A DNA stretch of 64,000 nucleotides from Candidatus Bathyarchaeota archaeon (GTDB lineage Archaea; Thermoproteota; Bathyarchaeia; Bathyarchaeales; Bathycorpusculaceae), in NCBI GenBank assembly GCA_026014465.1, contig JAOZID010000010.1, positions 902,303-966,302 on the forward strand. Direction: 5' to 3'. Numbering within the stretch: the stretch's first letter is position 1; each line of letters begins with the position of its first letter. The notes under the pieces were generated by a model. It worked only from the letters and a program-made list of their open reading frames with translations. It was not told where the DNA came from and did not search any database. A program made the translations under genes and the position numbers. Below are positions 29,712 through 39,029 of the stretch, piece after piece.

Positions 29712-30755
29712 ATGAAAGGAAGATTACTTTTCAAGAAACCTCGAAAAACAGAGTTTAAGGGATTGGATAGGACGAAGAAAAACGATGAAACAGACTGTAG
29801 GATTCTAGAAGCCCTTTTGATTGAATCACGCATGAGTTTCACGGATTTGTCCAAATTATGCAATGTCTCAGTCACGGCAGTTATAAGAAGGTACGAACGT
29901 TTGAAGAAAACGGGGGTCATATGTGCCGAAACAATGCATCTTTGTCCCCCAAGTATTGGTTATGATTGCGTAGCTGAAATAGGCATAATTACAGATTTAG
30001 CAGACAGAGCAAAAACCTTGGAATTATTGAAGAATAAACCGTTGAAAACTAGTGGGGATGAATCCTTAGGCAAATACAGCATATATGGCCAGTTGGCAAC
30101 ACGAACTTTAGAGGAACTAAATGAAACGCTCCAGAAAATAGACCTCAAGCCACACATAAAGAGTTTAGACGTTTTGATTTATACTGACTTGTGGAATAAT
30201 CCATGGCACCCAGAGAACCTAGTTGTTAATTCAGCTCAACAAGAGAAAACAGTCACACCAAGACAAAAAAAACAAACCCCAAACGAAGTCATAGCCCTTA
30301 GCGAAACAGACAAGCAAATAGCCAAAATACTCATGAAAAATTCCCGAACAACATTCAAAGAAATTGCAGAAAAAACCAGCACCTCAATAAACAATGTCAT
30401 TCAAAGATACCAATGCCTTAGAGAAAAAAATGTCTTAAACCTCTCAACCATATCAATCGACCTTCACAAGTTAGGCTACAAAGTGATAGCAGACAGCTAC
30501 ATAAAAGTCGAAAACAGAGGAACCCTACCAAAAGTAGAAGCACAACTACTCCAAATACCCAACGCAGTCTTCTGCGGAAAATTTGTCGGCGGCGCCTACG
30601 ACCTAAGAATCGCAGTCATAATCAAGGATTTCAAAGACTTCTTCCGAGTAAAAAACAAAATCCAGTCAATAAAAAACATCAAAACAGCAGAATTCTACTT
30701 ACACGACATCCCTAGCCCATGGCCAACAGATTTCTTAGCCAAAACACTCCTATAA
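29712..30755 (+). CDS. Lrp/AsnC-type regulator with two tandem modules
   Basis: 347-aa regulator formed by two AsnC-like halves. The first winged helix is about residues 28-70 (DCRILEALLIESRMSFTDLS, VTAVIRRYERLKKTGVI) and the second about 195-240 (DKQIAKILMKNSRTTFKEIA, NNVIQRYQCLREKNVL). Each is followed by a ligand-binding-like segment; the second one is closer to a RAM domain. It lies between paralogs 2 and 3, transcribed opposite to them. Upstream AT-rich DNA around 29630 may carry the promoter. Target genes unknown. Confidence 0.8.
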   Translation: MKGRLLFKKPRKTEFKGLDRTKKNDETDCRILEALLIESRMSFTDLSKLCNVSVTAVIRRYERLKKTGVICAETMHLCPPSIGYDCVAEIGIITDLADRAKTLELLKNKPLKTSGDESLGKYSIYGQLATRTLEELNETLQKIDLKPHIKSLDVLIYTDLWNNPWHPENLVVNSAQQEKTVTPRQKKQTPNEVIALSETDKQIAKILMKNSRTTFKEIAEKTSTSINNVIQRYQCLREKNVLNLSTISIDLHKLGYKVIADSYIKVENRGTLPKVEAQLLQIPNAVFCGKFVGGAYDLRIAVIIKDFKDFFRVKNKIQSIKNIKTAEFYLHDIPSPWPTDFLAKTLL

Positions 30756-30862
30756 AAACAAGGTCCGCATAAACAAGCCGTTTATAATTCTCACAAACAA
30801 CCAAGACCACAAACCCATGTAAAGCGAACCTAAAAGCAGGCGCCGCAAGCATCTTTTGGTAA

Positions 30863-30961
30863 GGTTTACTGGGGCTCTGGGACCAAATAGGAGAGAACAA
30901 GTTGCAGTGACCTTGCTGCTAACACGTAAATTAGTACCCAGAGCCCACTCAGCCCGTTTTT
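30863..30961 (+). ncRNA. Structured RNA element, copy 3 of 3
   Basis: Begins GGTTTACTGGGGCTCTGGG and ends CCCAGAGCCCACTCAGCCC, then GTTTTTA. The ends pair over ten consecutive bases plus CTG/CAG after the ACT bulge, the longest stem of the three. The AATAGGAGAGAA purine stretch is conserved. A weak TATA-like CCTAAAAGC is about 30 bases upstream. It lies 60 bases beyond the 3' end of paralog 3. Confidence 0.62.
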
Positions 30962-31021
30962 ACGCTTGGTGCCTTTCACAAAAAAAGAAAGGAAGGAGTT
31001 TTTGATAGATTGTTGGTTGGT

Positions 31022-33721
31022 TTATTGTCGGCGTCTTAGGAACAGAGCAGCAACACCAGCAACAGCAACAATAACAACTACAGCAGCAGCTAGCAAGATG
31101 TAGGTGCCAGTAGCATCATCAGTGCCTGGAGGAGCAACAGAGGGCGAAGGAGAAGCAGATGCAGAGGGCGTAGAAGTTGGCATGGAAGTGTCGGTGGGTG
31201 TTGGTGAGACTGATGCGGAGGGTGCTTCGACTGAGGTTAGGTATGTTGTTGCGTATGAGCTGTAGTACGAGTCTGAGCCTTCAAAGGTTGCAACTATCTG
31301 GTACGTGCCAGGAACTTCAGGAGCCCAAGTAAATCCATAGTTGCCGTTTGCGTCAACAGTTGTTTCGCCGATGATTACTTCGTTGCAGTTGGGGTCATAT
31401 GCGGTCAGTTTTACGGTTACGCCAGTTGCGTCTTGTGGCAGGGGCTTTTGCATGTAAATGTGTTCCATCCAGCTACTCATGCTTGCATCGGACATGGCTG
31501 CGACGGTTGTGAATGTCCCGTCTGCGATTTTCTCTTTAGCGCCTGCTGATTCGTCGGTGACAGTGCCGGTTATGGTGAAGCAGTCATTTACAGCAACAGA
31601 GGTCAAGGGTGCGTTGACTGTTGTTTTGCTTGGACCTTTGGCGACTGCGTATAGTTGGTTGTCGTAGTAGTTGTAGTAGACAAATGTGCCGTCAGCAAGG
31701 ACACTAGTGGAGGTGCCTGGACCGCCTGATTGTCCTGCCCAGCCGTCCATAGTCCATAGTTCGTCGCCTGTGTATGCGTCTATGCAGTAGACTTTTTCGC
31801 CTTTGTAGAGCGGGTAGTTGGGTGAGTGTTCGTTGTTGAAGGCGTAGACTTTGCCGTCAGCGATTGCAGCTACGAAGATTGGGTAGTTGCCCCAAGCGCT
31901 TTCGATGCCGCTGTTGGTGTTGTTGTAGTTCCATTCAACGTTTCCAGTGGCTAGGTCATAGCAGATGAGTTCTCCGCCAAAGCCCTGTGTATAGAGGTTG
32001 CCGTATGCGGTGTAGCCTATTTGACCTCCTCCTTTACCGCTGCCGTAATAGGTGAAGTCACGTTCCACGCCAGTTATTGGACCCCAAATCTGTTTTCCGT
32101 CGTCAATGCTAAAGCCTGTCCACTCCATGGTCTCAACGTATGAGATGGTGTACACGCGGCTTACAGGGTCAACAGGACCCATATAGGGAGTCAAATGTTC
32201 AGCAGGAGGAGCGAATTCTTCAACCCACAAAATCTCGCCGCGGTTTGCAGGGTTATCGCTAATTGCCCACATGGTGATGTATTCGGGAGATTCCATAAGG
32301 ATACCGCCCAGCCACGCAAATGTGGTGCTTGTGCCAATAATCCTGTCACCAGGGATTACAGAGACAATTGAGGGATTAGCTAGACCAGTTAGGTCACCGT
32401 TGATGGTTACGTTCCATGTGTATGCGGTGCTCATGTTGATTTCTTTGCCGTTTGGTCTCCACTGATACGCGCTGCTTCCAGTTCCTAATGCGCCGTGAAG
32501 TCCCATTTGTTCTTGGGTGTTGTTCCACAGTGCAAGCGAGCCGCTCTTTGTGGTTGTGTTATAGTTGAAGACGTAACGCAAGATTTCGCCGTTGTCTGAG
32601 TACACGGAGGATCCAGATGGAACATCTGTTAGGTTGTAGACGGATTTGCCTGTGAATGCGTCATAGCCTTTCCAAGTGGTGCCTGAAACTGCCCAGAGTA
32701 TGCCTCCGACGACACCGTGCTGGTTCATGGATTCGTAGTCGTAGAGTTGACCAAAGGATGGCGCGGTTTCGCCGCCTGCAACGCCTAGTACGTCGCTGTG
32801 CCAGACAACTTCTCCAGTTCGCAGGTCACGGCATGTGTAGCCGCCTCCGCTTGCAGCGTGTCCTAGAGGTTCGTTGTAGTAGAGCATGCCGCCCAGTATG
32901 ATGGCGTTTGCGAATCTGCCTTCATATGAACCACCAGAATAGTAGCCCACACTGGGTATGTCGAAGCTTCCTCCGACGATACCGCCTAATTCAATAGGTG
33001 TTGTCCATACGATGTGGGAACTGTCGGGGGCGTCGCCTTCTTGCTGCCAGAGGTTAACGTCATTTGAGGTTATGTAGCCCAGGTAAGAGCCTGCTAGCCA
33101 GTTTGATGCAATGCTGCCCCATGCAGTGTTTTGTCCTTCTATGGGGTGTGTCCAATAGTTTGAGGGCAACGGGTACTCGGGGACTGCTTCAACGGGTTCT
33201 GCTTGCACATCCATGTATGTTGTTGCAGTACTTGGCAGGAAGGTGTCATTTACGAATGCTCCAGAACCAAAGTAGCTAAGCATGAAGTCGTTGGGGTCAA
33301 CAGCTTCACCGTTGGTTGGGTTAACCAAAGTCAACACTTGCCCGGTGTATTCGAGAACAAATTCGTACCTGCCAACTTGGTCAGGTGTGAAAAGAACGTA
33401 TGTTGATCCTGTAGGGTCGGACACTAGAGGGCCTCTTGTTTCAACGGTGCCATCAGGTGCTATGATGTCGAGGTAGAAGTCGTGCCAGCGGTCTCCAGCA
33501 ATTCCAGAAGCAGTTGGGGGCGCAGCGTGAAGCCACATAACAACGAAGGCTTGCTGATGTACACCTATTGGGTTAGGTGCAGCAACAATGTATGCGTATG
33601 TTGGGATTTCCCATGGGGGATCATGCGCTTCAGCAGTAGGCGCAAGCAACATAAACATAGACATCGACAGCAGCAGAATCAAAGCAGCCGAAGCTACAGA
33701 ATTACTTAATCTAGGTTTCAT
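31022..33721 (-). CDS. Secreted PQQ-like beta-propeller surface protein, paralog 3
   Basis: 899 aa. Signal peptide (ALILLLSMSMFMLLAPTAEA), an N-terminal Ig-like domain (DPPWEIPTYAYIVAAP, as in paralog 1), a propeller from YWTHPIEGQNTAWGSI, a C-terminal Ig-like domain, a Ser/Pro/Thr stalk and a TM anchor ending ALFLRRRQ. ATG start with GGAG nine bases upstream. Best matched to paralog 1 by the HDPPW start of the mature protein. The Arg-rich end after the TM helix is the likely cytosolic stop-transfer anchor. Confidence 0.85.
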   Translation of the reverse strand: MKPRLSNSVASAALILLLSMSMFMLLAPTAEAHDPPWEIPTYAYIVAAPNPIGVHQQAFVVMWLHAAPPTASGIAGDRWHDFYLDIIAPDGTVETRGPLVSDPTGSTYVLFTPDQVGRYEFVLEYTGQVLTLVNPTNGEAVDPNDFMLSYFGSGAFVNDTFLPSTATTYMDVQAEPVEAVPEYPLPSNYWTHPIEGQNTAWGSIASNWLAGSYLGYITSNDVNLWQQEGDAPDSSHIVWTTPIELGGIVGGSFDIPSVGYYSGGSYEGRFANAIILGGMLYYNEPLGHAASGGGYTCRDLRTGEVVWHSDVLGVAGGETAPSFGQLYDYESMNQHGVVGGILWAVSGTTWKGYDAFTGKSVYNLTDVPSGSSVYSDNGEILRYVFNYNTTTKSGSLALWNNTQEQMGLHGALGTGSSAYQWRPNGKEINMSTAYTWNVTINGDLTGLANPSIVSVIPGDRIIGTSTTFAWLGGILMESPEYITMWAISDNPANRGEILWVEEFAPPAEHLTPYMGPVDPVSRVYTISYVETMEWTGFSIDDGKQIWGPITGVERDFTYYGSGKGGGQIGYTAYGNLYTQGFGGELICYDLATGNVEWNYNNTNSGIESAWGNYPIFVAAIADGKVYAFNNEHSPNYPLYKGEKVYCIDAYTGDELWTMDGWAGQSGGPGTSTSVLADGTFVYYNYYDNQLYAVAKGPSKTTVNAPLTSVAVNDCFTITGTVTDESAGAKEKIADGTFTTVAAMSDASMSSWMEHIYMQKPLPQDATGVTVKLTAYDPNCNEVIIGETTVDANGNYGFTWAPEVPGTYQIVATFEGSDSYYSSYATTYLTSVEAPSASVSPTPTDTSMPTSTPSASASPSPSVAPPGTDDATGTYILLAAAVVVIVAVAGVAALFLRRRQ

Positions 33722-33886
33722 TCACTAAATCTCCTTTAGGTTAAAACGAAGATTGTCGCAGGTACTATTTAAAATTCACTCAATTAACGAAAAAACAAAG
33801 CCGAATGCAAACAAAGTTAACGCGAAATAGAAGAAAAATGCAACAATGTACGCCCAAAAAAAGAAGAATCAATCCTCAAAAGGCGG

Positions 33887-34993
33887 TTACTGTTTCTTTT
33901 CAGGTATAGGCTCAAGTTTAGTGGGCAAATACTTGTCTACGATGTAGGTTAAGCCGTACCTGCTAAAAGCTTCCTGCTCGGCTTTGCGTCTAATTTTGAG
34001 GAACATTTTGATTTCGCGTTGCCAGATGGGGTCGTTTTGGTATCGGGGGTCACGCTGCAATTCGTAGAGCCGCTTTATATCCACATCATCCAGAGGGTCA
34101 GTAGGCAGTTTGTACTCGACAATGTCAGATGCCCAAACGCCGCTCCAAACCGCGTCGGGAGTGTTGAGTTGGCGCAGGTGCGCTGCGTTGGCAGAGCCCG
34201 AGATAATGACCTGTGCAATGTGCATGCCCCAGGGGTCGCCGTCAGTGAATATGTAAACTGGCAAGTTGAGTTCGTCGTGGAGGCGTCGTATGAAGCTGCG
34301 GGTTTGCCTTGGGGCTTGTCCTCCGCAGGATATGAGCAGGGATTTGTGTTTGTTGTGCACGTTTTCTTCGATGAATCTTGTGAAGAGGGCGCCTTTTTCG
34401 ATGGCTATGATTTTGTCGGCGTTGGTTTTTATGAATTCGGAGCTGGTGAGGGCTGGTCCGATGAGGACGCCGTCGGGGTGGGCGGTGAGGTTCATGGTTT
34501 TGCCTTCGTAGCCAGGGACGGTGTAGCCGATGGTTAGGTCTCCAAATATTGCGGAGCGTTCTTCGGGGAAGATGTTAAAGTCTTCGCGGGAAAAACCGGT
34601 GATGGTTTCTAGTTCGGTGATGATGTTGTTGGATTCTTGCTGGTCGTTGAACGTCATTGCGTATGCTTGTGCGGAGTAGTACACGTCTCTTAAGGTGCTG
34701 GTTTTGCGGTGTGTGGTGAGTTCGTTGCTAAACATGGCTGCCCAGGTTAGTTGGGTGAAGGGTCGGACGTGGCGGATGTTTCTGGAGCTTCGGTTGACTA
34801 CGCGGTCTCCTAAAATGTATTGGCGAGTGTTGGGGTCGTAGTTGATGTTTTCGGTGCTGCGGCTAGGCATGTTAACGCTTGGAAAGACGCCTTGCTCCAT
34901 CTGGTTATAAATGGAAGTGCCCAGCTTTTTCAAGCCGTTAATAACTTCGCTTTTCTTTTCAGCCACGCTGGATTTACTTTTCTTCGTCGCCAT
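33887..34993 (-). CDS. top6A: DNA topoisomerase VI subunit A
   Basis: Spo11-like catalytic subunit of type IIB topoisomerase, about 368 aa. The winged-helix CAP domain bears the active-site Tyr in TLRDVYYSAQAY. The Toprim part includes IAIEKGALFTRF and the acidic FTDGDPWGMHI. ATG 34993 (MATKKSK) overlaps the 3' end of top6B; a GTG four codons upstream is also in frame. Works with the upstream B subunit. Confidence 0.96.
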   Translation of the reverse strand: MATKKSKSSVAEKKSEVINGLKKLGTSIYNQMEQGVFPSVNMPSRSTENINYDPNTRQYILGDRVVNRSSRNIRHVRPFTQLTWAAMFSNELTTHRKTSTLRDVYYSAQAYAMTFNDQQESNNIITELETITGFSREDFNIFPEERSAIFGDLTIGYTVPGYEGKTMNLTAHPDGVLIGPALTSSEFIKTNADKIIAIEKGALFTRFIEENVHNKHKSLLISCGGQAPRQTRSFIRRLHDELNLPVYIFTDGDPWGMHIAQVIISGSANAAHLRQLNTPDAVWSGVWASDIVEYKLPTDPLDDVDIKRLYELQRDPRYQNDPIWQREIKMFLKIRRKAEQEAFSRYGLTYIVDKYLPTKLEPIPEKKQ

Positions 34994-36503
34994 ACTTTTG
35001 CACACTCTTCAACAATTTGTCAATTTCAGGAGGTTTTTCTTTATCCGCCAGCATCGCCGAGAACTCTGCAATCTTGGGCAAATACTTAGAAAAGATGCTC
35101 ATACGTTTCTTTTCGCGGTCAACGTGTTCTCTGCGAGCCAGAAAATGCCCCAGCTGACGCGCCACTTCACGCAACTCATTAGCTACTTCACGGCGGATTT
35201 CAGCACGGTCAGAAATGAATTCTTTGCCCACAGTTTTATACGGCACTTTGGTGCTGCAGATGTGCACAACTATGGCTATGGGCATATCAGGAGTGACTTT
35301 GTAGCGGCGCCAGTTCATAGAGTTAATGACCCTATAGGAGACGTCGCTGGCTTCGTCATATAGCAGGGGGATGCGGTTTGCGAAACGGTAAAGCGTGAAG
35401 CTGCCTTTTTTGGGTATGCCTCCGCCGTAGCCTATGCCCACTTCAACGATGAAGGGGTGTCCTGCGTAGGTGGAGGGTTTGCGTTGATGAACCACTAAGT
35501 ATTCGGGGGTTAGTTCTTTCATGATGCCTGCGCGCAACAAATCTTCGCCTAAGGGGGAGAGGCAGCTGGCGTCTGGGGGCAGGAAATCTTTGAAGCGTTT
35601 GAGGTTTTGCATTAGCTTGACGATTTCTTCGTGGTCAAGCTTTTTGGGGTCTTTGGTGGCGTCAAGTTCGGCAAATTCTAAAAATTTCTTGGCGGTTATG
35701 CCTCCGACGCGGTGGAAATGGACTCTTAGAAAGTCTTGCATGCTTTTGCATTGAGTAACCGCGATAAGCCGCTGCAGAAGTTCGACGTCAACGCCGTAGG
35801 GGTGGGGTTCGGTTTCGCCTGGCGGCTCAGGCATCTCGGTGGTTGCACGGGTAAACTTGTAGAGCCTACCCTTTGGGTCTACAAACGTCAAGTTCGCATA
35901 GGGGTTAACCATGGCGGTCTGCTTGAAGTACTCAAGGATTTTTGGCATGGCTCTGAGGTAGTCGCCTTCTAGGGTGAATTCTACGATGGTTCCGTGCCAG
36001 CCATCTTTGTTAATTTGCATTTTGCGGTTGACTATTACGGGGCGGTTGTGCTGGATGTCTATCATCAGCTCGAAAGTGTAGATTTTGTTCGAGTCCCCAG
36101 TGCTTGACGTCACCATGGCAGGCTTGTGAGTAGTAATTTGCCCATAAAGCAAGGACATTTTGCCGCCCAAACCAAAAGTACCACGGGTCTGCTTGAGCTT
36201 GTATTTGGAACCAAACAAAATCTGACCAAACGCCGAAGGAATAAAACGCGGCTGGATACCACATCCGTTATCTTCTACACGCAGCTTGTAGATTTGGGTG
36301 TCCGCAGTAGCTTCCCCTTCAAACGAGAGCCGCACGTAAACGTTAGGGGGAATCATTTGGCTTTCGGCAGCATCCAACGAATTCTCTACAATTTCGCGTA
36401 TAGCCACAAAGATTGCTCTAGAGGGATTGGAGAAACCTGCGATGTCGCGGTTACGGTAGAAAAAGTCAGACGCGCTTATTTCCTGAAAGGTTGCTTGTGC
36501 CAC
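34974..36503 (-). CDS. top6B: DNA topoisomerase VI subunit B
   Basis: GHKL-ATPase subunit that gates strand passage, 509 aa. ATP-binding motifs EIVENSLDAAES, RVEDNGCGI and GTFGLGGKMSLLYGQ are present. The transducer domain carries the conserved TKVPYKTVGKE loop. GTG start at 36503 with GGAGG six bases upstream. Overlaps top6A by about 20 bases, so the two are co-translated. Confidence 0.96.
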   Translation of the reverse strand: MAQATFQEISASDFFYRNRDIAGFSNPSRAIFVAIREIVENSLDAAESQMIPPNVYVRLSFEGEATADTQIYKLRVEDNGCGIQPRFIPSAFGQILFGSKYKLKQTRGTFGLGGKMSLLYGQITTHKPAMVTSSTGDSNKIYTFELMIDIQHNRPVIVNRKMQINKDGWHGTIVEFTLEGDYLRAMPKILEYFKQTAMVNPYANLTFVDPKGRLYKFTRATTEMPEPPGETEPHPYGVDVELLQRLIAVTQCKSMQDFLRVHFHRVGGITAKKFLEFAELDATKDPKKLDHEEIVKLMQNLKRFKDFLPPDASCLSPLGEDLLRAGIMKELTPEYLVVHQRKPSTYAGHPFIVEVGIGYGGGIPKKGSFTLYRFANRIPLLYDEASDVSYRVINSMNWRRYKVTPDMPIAIVVHICSTKVPYKTVGKEFISDRAEIRREVANELREVARQLGHFLARREHVDREKKRMSIFSKYLPKIAEFSAMLADKEKPPEIDKLLKSVQKYGDEEK

Positions 36504-36591
36504 CCTTTGCCTCCACCAGTCGTTATCCTTTGTTGTATGGTCGGTTTCTTTACGTTATAGTGTTGCTTGTTCTTTAAGTTAACTGCATTAT

Positions 36592-37029
36592 TTAAGGAGA
36601 AAATGCTCGTTTTTTGTAGGGGAACGGAAGCAGCTCCTGCAAAGTTTGCACTTGAACAGTTCCAAAAAGAACCCTCTGCAAGTCTGCTTTTGCCGCGATA
36701 ACTTTAATTTGGGCGTTTTCTGCGAAGTCAAAAATATGCTGCAAACAAACGCCGCAGGGCACAGCTTCACCCTCATACTCGCTGCTCAAAACAACGGCTA
36801 CAGCTTTGATTTTACGGTTCCCATGAATCAACGCGTGGTTTATAGCGTTACGCTCAGCACAGGTGCCCAAACCTGAAATCCAACTCTCAACATTTGCGCC
36901 CTCATACACCTTGCCGTCCTCAGCCAACACCGCTGCGCCCACAGCAAATCCCCAAAGCACAAACGCGTTCTCCATGCCCCTAAACGCTGCATCAAGCAGT
37001 TGCGCTTCAACCTTGCCAAGCTCACCCAT
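36592..37029 (-). CDS. cdd: Cytidine deaminase
   Basis: Zn-dependent deaminase of pyrimidine salvage, about 145 aa. The CAERNAIN and PCGVCLQ motifs give the catalytic Glu and three Cys zinc ligands, as in tetrameric Cdd enzymes. ANVESW is the substrate-binding segment. The start is ATG 37029; an earlier in-frame start at 37077 would add a Lys-rich leader from within the ABCE1 gene. It follows ABCE1 on the same strand by four bases. Confidence 0.88.
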   Translation of the reverse strand: MGELGKVEAQLLDAAFRGMENAFVLWGFAVGAAVLAEDGKVYEGANVESWISGLGTCAERNAINHALIHGNRKIKAVAVVLSSEYEGEAVPCGVCLQHIFDFAENAQIKVIAAKADLQRVLFGTVQVQTLQELLPFPYKKRAFSP

Positions 37030-37033
37030 ACAA

Positions 37034-38848
37034 TCACTCGCCCTCTTCTTCGTCTTCTTCTTTTTGCCGTGCCACAAGCGTGTAGTAGTATTCGCCGATT
37101 TCTTTTTGCATGTTATCTAGGCGCGAGTGTTCTTTGTTGACGCGGGGGCGGCGGGTGGTGGAGTCTCTGCGGAAGGTTATGTCCATTTCTTTTAGGAACT
37201 GGTTCATGCCACCGCGCAAGGTGGTGGGGGGGTATGCGGTTCCTGAGACGCCTGGTTCGCCGCTAAAAACCATGAGGCGGTCAGCGATAAAGTCTTGGGT
37301 AACAACGTCATGCTCGACCACGAAGGCGGGGGTGCCGTGGGCTTCTACGATGCGCCGCAGGGTCTTTGCCATGTTTAGGCGTTCGTCCACGTCAAGGTAA
37401 GCGCTGGGTTCGTCAAGCAAAATCAAATCCGCATTACGCGACAAACTCGCAGCTATGGCGACTTTTTGCAGCTCTCCGCCACTGAGCTCCATGACATAGT
37501 GGTCTAGCAGGCGCTGGATGTTTAAGGGCTGCAAAATCTCGGTTTTATACCAGCTCGAAGTATAATTCTCCTTCGCCACGCTCATCAAAAGCTCCTGCAC
37601 CGTCCCCTGATAATCCGCCGCGATATACTGAGGCTTGTAGCTAACCGAGAGCTCGCCAAGTTTTTGCTTGTCATCAGATTTTTCCATACCCGCCAAAATC
37701 TTAACAAACGTAGTCTTGCCAATACCGTTAGGACCCAAAACCCCAATAATTTCGCCTCTGCGGATTTCTCCTGGCTCGGCGGTTAACTTGAAGCCCGCAA
37801 AGGTTTTTTCGATTTGTCCCCACTTAAGCAGCACCTCATCTTCGTAGAGGTTGGTGGTGGGGGGTTTTTCGTGGAATATGATGGGTTCTTTGCGGAACAT
37901 GATGTTTTCGTCGGGTATGTAGCCTTGCAGGTAAATGTTAATGCCCGTGCGTACACCGTGCACGTGGCTGACAACTCCGTAGACGCCTGCTTCTCCGTAG
38001 AATACGCAGATTTGGTCGGAGAGGTAGTCGATGATGGCGAGGTCGTGTTCGGCGACAACCACGGTTTTTTGCTGCTCTTTTAAGGTGCGTATAGCTTTGG
38101 CTACGTGCAGGCGCTGCTTGACGTCGAGGTAGCTAGACGGTTCGTCGAAGAGGTACACGTCAGCATCTCGGCACAAAGCCGCCGTCACGGCAACGCGTTG
38201 CAGCTCGCCTCCGCTAAGAACGTCTAGGGGTCGGTCCCAGATTTTTTTTAGCTCCAAATCCTGCGCGAGTTGCTCTAAGACGCCGCGTTGGTCGATTTTT
38301 TCGAGGAGCTGGCTGACTTTTCCTTTGATGGCTTTGGGGATTTTGTCGACGTACTGGGGTTTGTGGCTGACTTTGAGGTTGCCTTCGCTGACTTTTTGGA
38401 AGTACTCCTGCAAAGTGGAGCCACGGTAGTACTGTATGATTTCTTCCCACTCTGGGGGCTCGTTGAACCGTCCAAGGTTAGGCTTGATTTCGCCCGACAG
38501 GACCTTAAGCGTGGTGCTTTTTCCAATCCCGTTTTGTCCTAGCAACCCCAAAACGGTGCCGGGCGCGGGGGTGGGTAACCTGAAAAGTTTGAACGCGTTT
38601 TCTCCAAAACGGTGGCTACAATCCTGGTCGAGCTCGTCAGGCAAATTCACAATAGAAATCGCCTTAAACGGACACTTCTTAACGCATATTCCGCATCCGC
38701 TGCACAGTTTCTCGCTAATTACAATCTTGTTATCCTCAAACCTTACCGCCTCTACACGGCTACGCACCATCGGACAAAACTTGATGCACAGCTTATCACA
38801 CTTCTTAGGTTTGCACCTGTCGTAGTCCATAACAGCCAAGCGAGTCAT
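37034..38848 (-). CDS. abce1: Ribosome recycling ATPase ABCE1 (RNase L inhibitor homolog)
   Basis: Splits post-termination ribosomes, 604 aa. The N-terminal ferredoxin-like domain carries two Cys clusters: CKPKKC...CIKFCP and CSGCGICVKKCP. The two ABC domains have Walker A GLLGQNGIGKS and GVLGPNGIGKT, signatures LSGGELQRV and LSGGELQKV, and Walker B VYLFDEPSSYLD and LILLDEPSAYLD. All features are intact. Upstream region to 39030 shows no gene. Confidence 0.97.
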   Translation of the reverse strand: MTRLAVMDYDRCKPKKCDKLCIKFCPMVRSRVEAVRFEDNKIVISEKLCSGCGICVKKCPFKAISIVNLPDELDQDCSHRFGENAFKLFRLPTPAPGTVLGLLGQNGIGKSTTLKVLSGEIKPNLGRFNEPPEWEEIIQYYRGSTLQEYFQKVSEGNLKVSHKPQYVDKIPKAIKGKVSQLLEKIDQRGVLEQLAQDLELKKIWDRPLDVLSGGELQRVAVTAALCRDADVYLFDEPSSYLDVKQRLHVAKAIRTLKEQQKTVVVAEHDLAIIDYLSDQICVFYGEAGVYGVVSHVHGVRTGINIYLQGYIPDENIMFRKEPIIFHEKPPTTNLYEDEVLLKWGQIEKTFAGFKLTAEPGEIRRGEIIGVLGPNGIGKTTFVKILAGMEKSDDKQKLGELSVSYKPQYIAADYQGTVQELLMSVAKENYTSSWYKTEILQPLNIQRLLDHYVMELSGGELQKVAIAASLSRNADLILLDEPSAYLDVDERLNMAKTLRRIVEAHGTPAFVVEHDVVTQDFIADRLMVFSGEPGVSGTAYPPTTLRGGMNQFLKEMDITFRRDSTTRRPRVNKEHSRLDNMQKEIGEYYYTLVARQKEEDEEEGE

Positions 38849-39029
38849 ACACGTTCGCGATAATCAAGGCAACAGGCAGTAATAAAACCTTAACTCAGCC
38901 CCAACCAAAACATGGATTGTCAACATAGTTTGTAGCAGGTTTAGGTAGAGCTTAGAAGCAGGTGGGTGGATAAAAAGGCTTAAAGAAACAGGGGCAATAG
39001 GTTAGGGAGAGTACTTTGAAGGTGGTTTA

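Noticed and set aside
22842-30961. Interpretation of the three structured RNAs as a known riboswitch (TPP, SAM, fluoride, Moco)
   Set aside because: The conserved bases do not match any of these consensus motifs, and the elements lie at gene 3' ends rather than in leaders of the expected genes.
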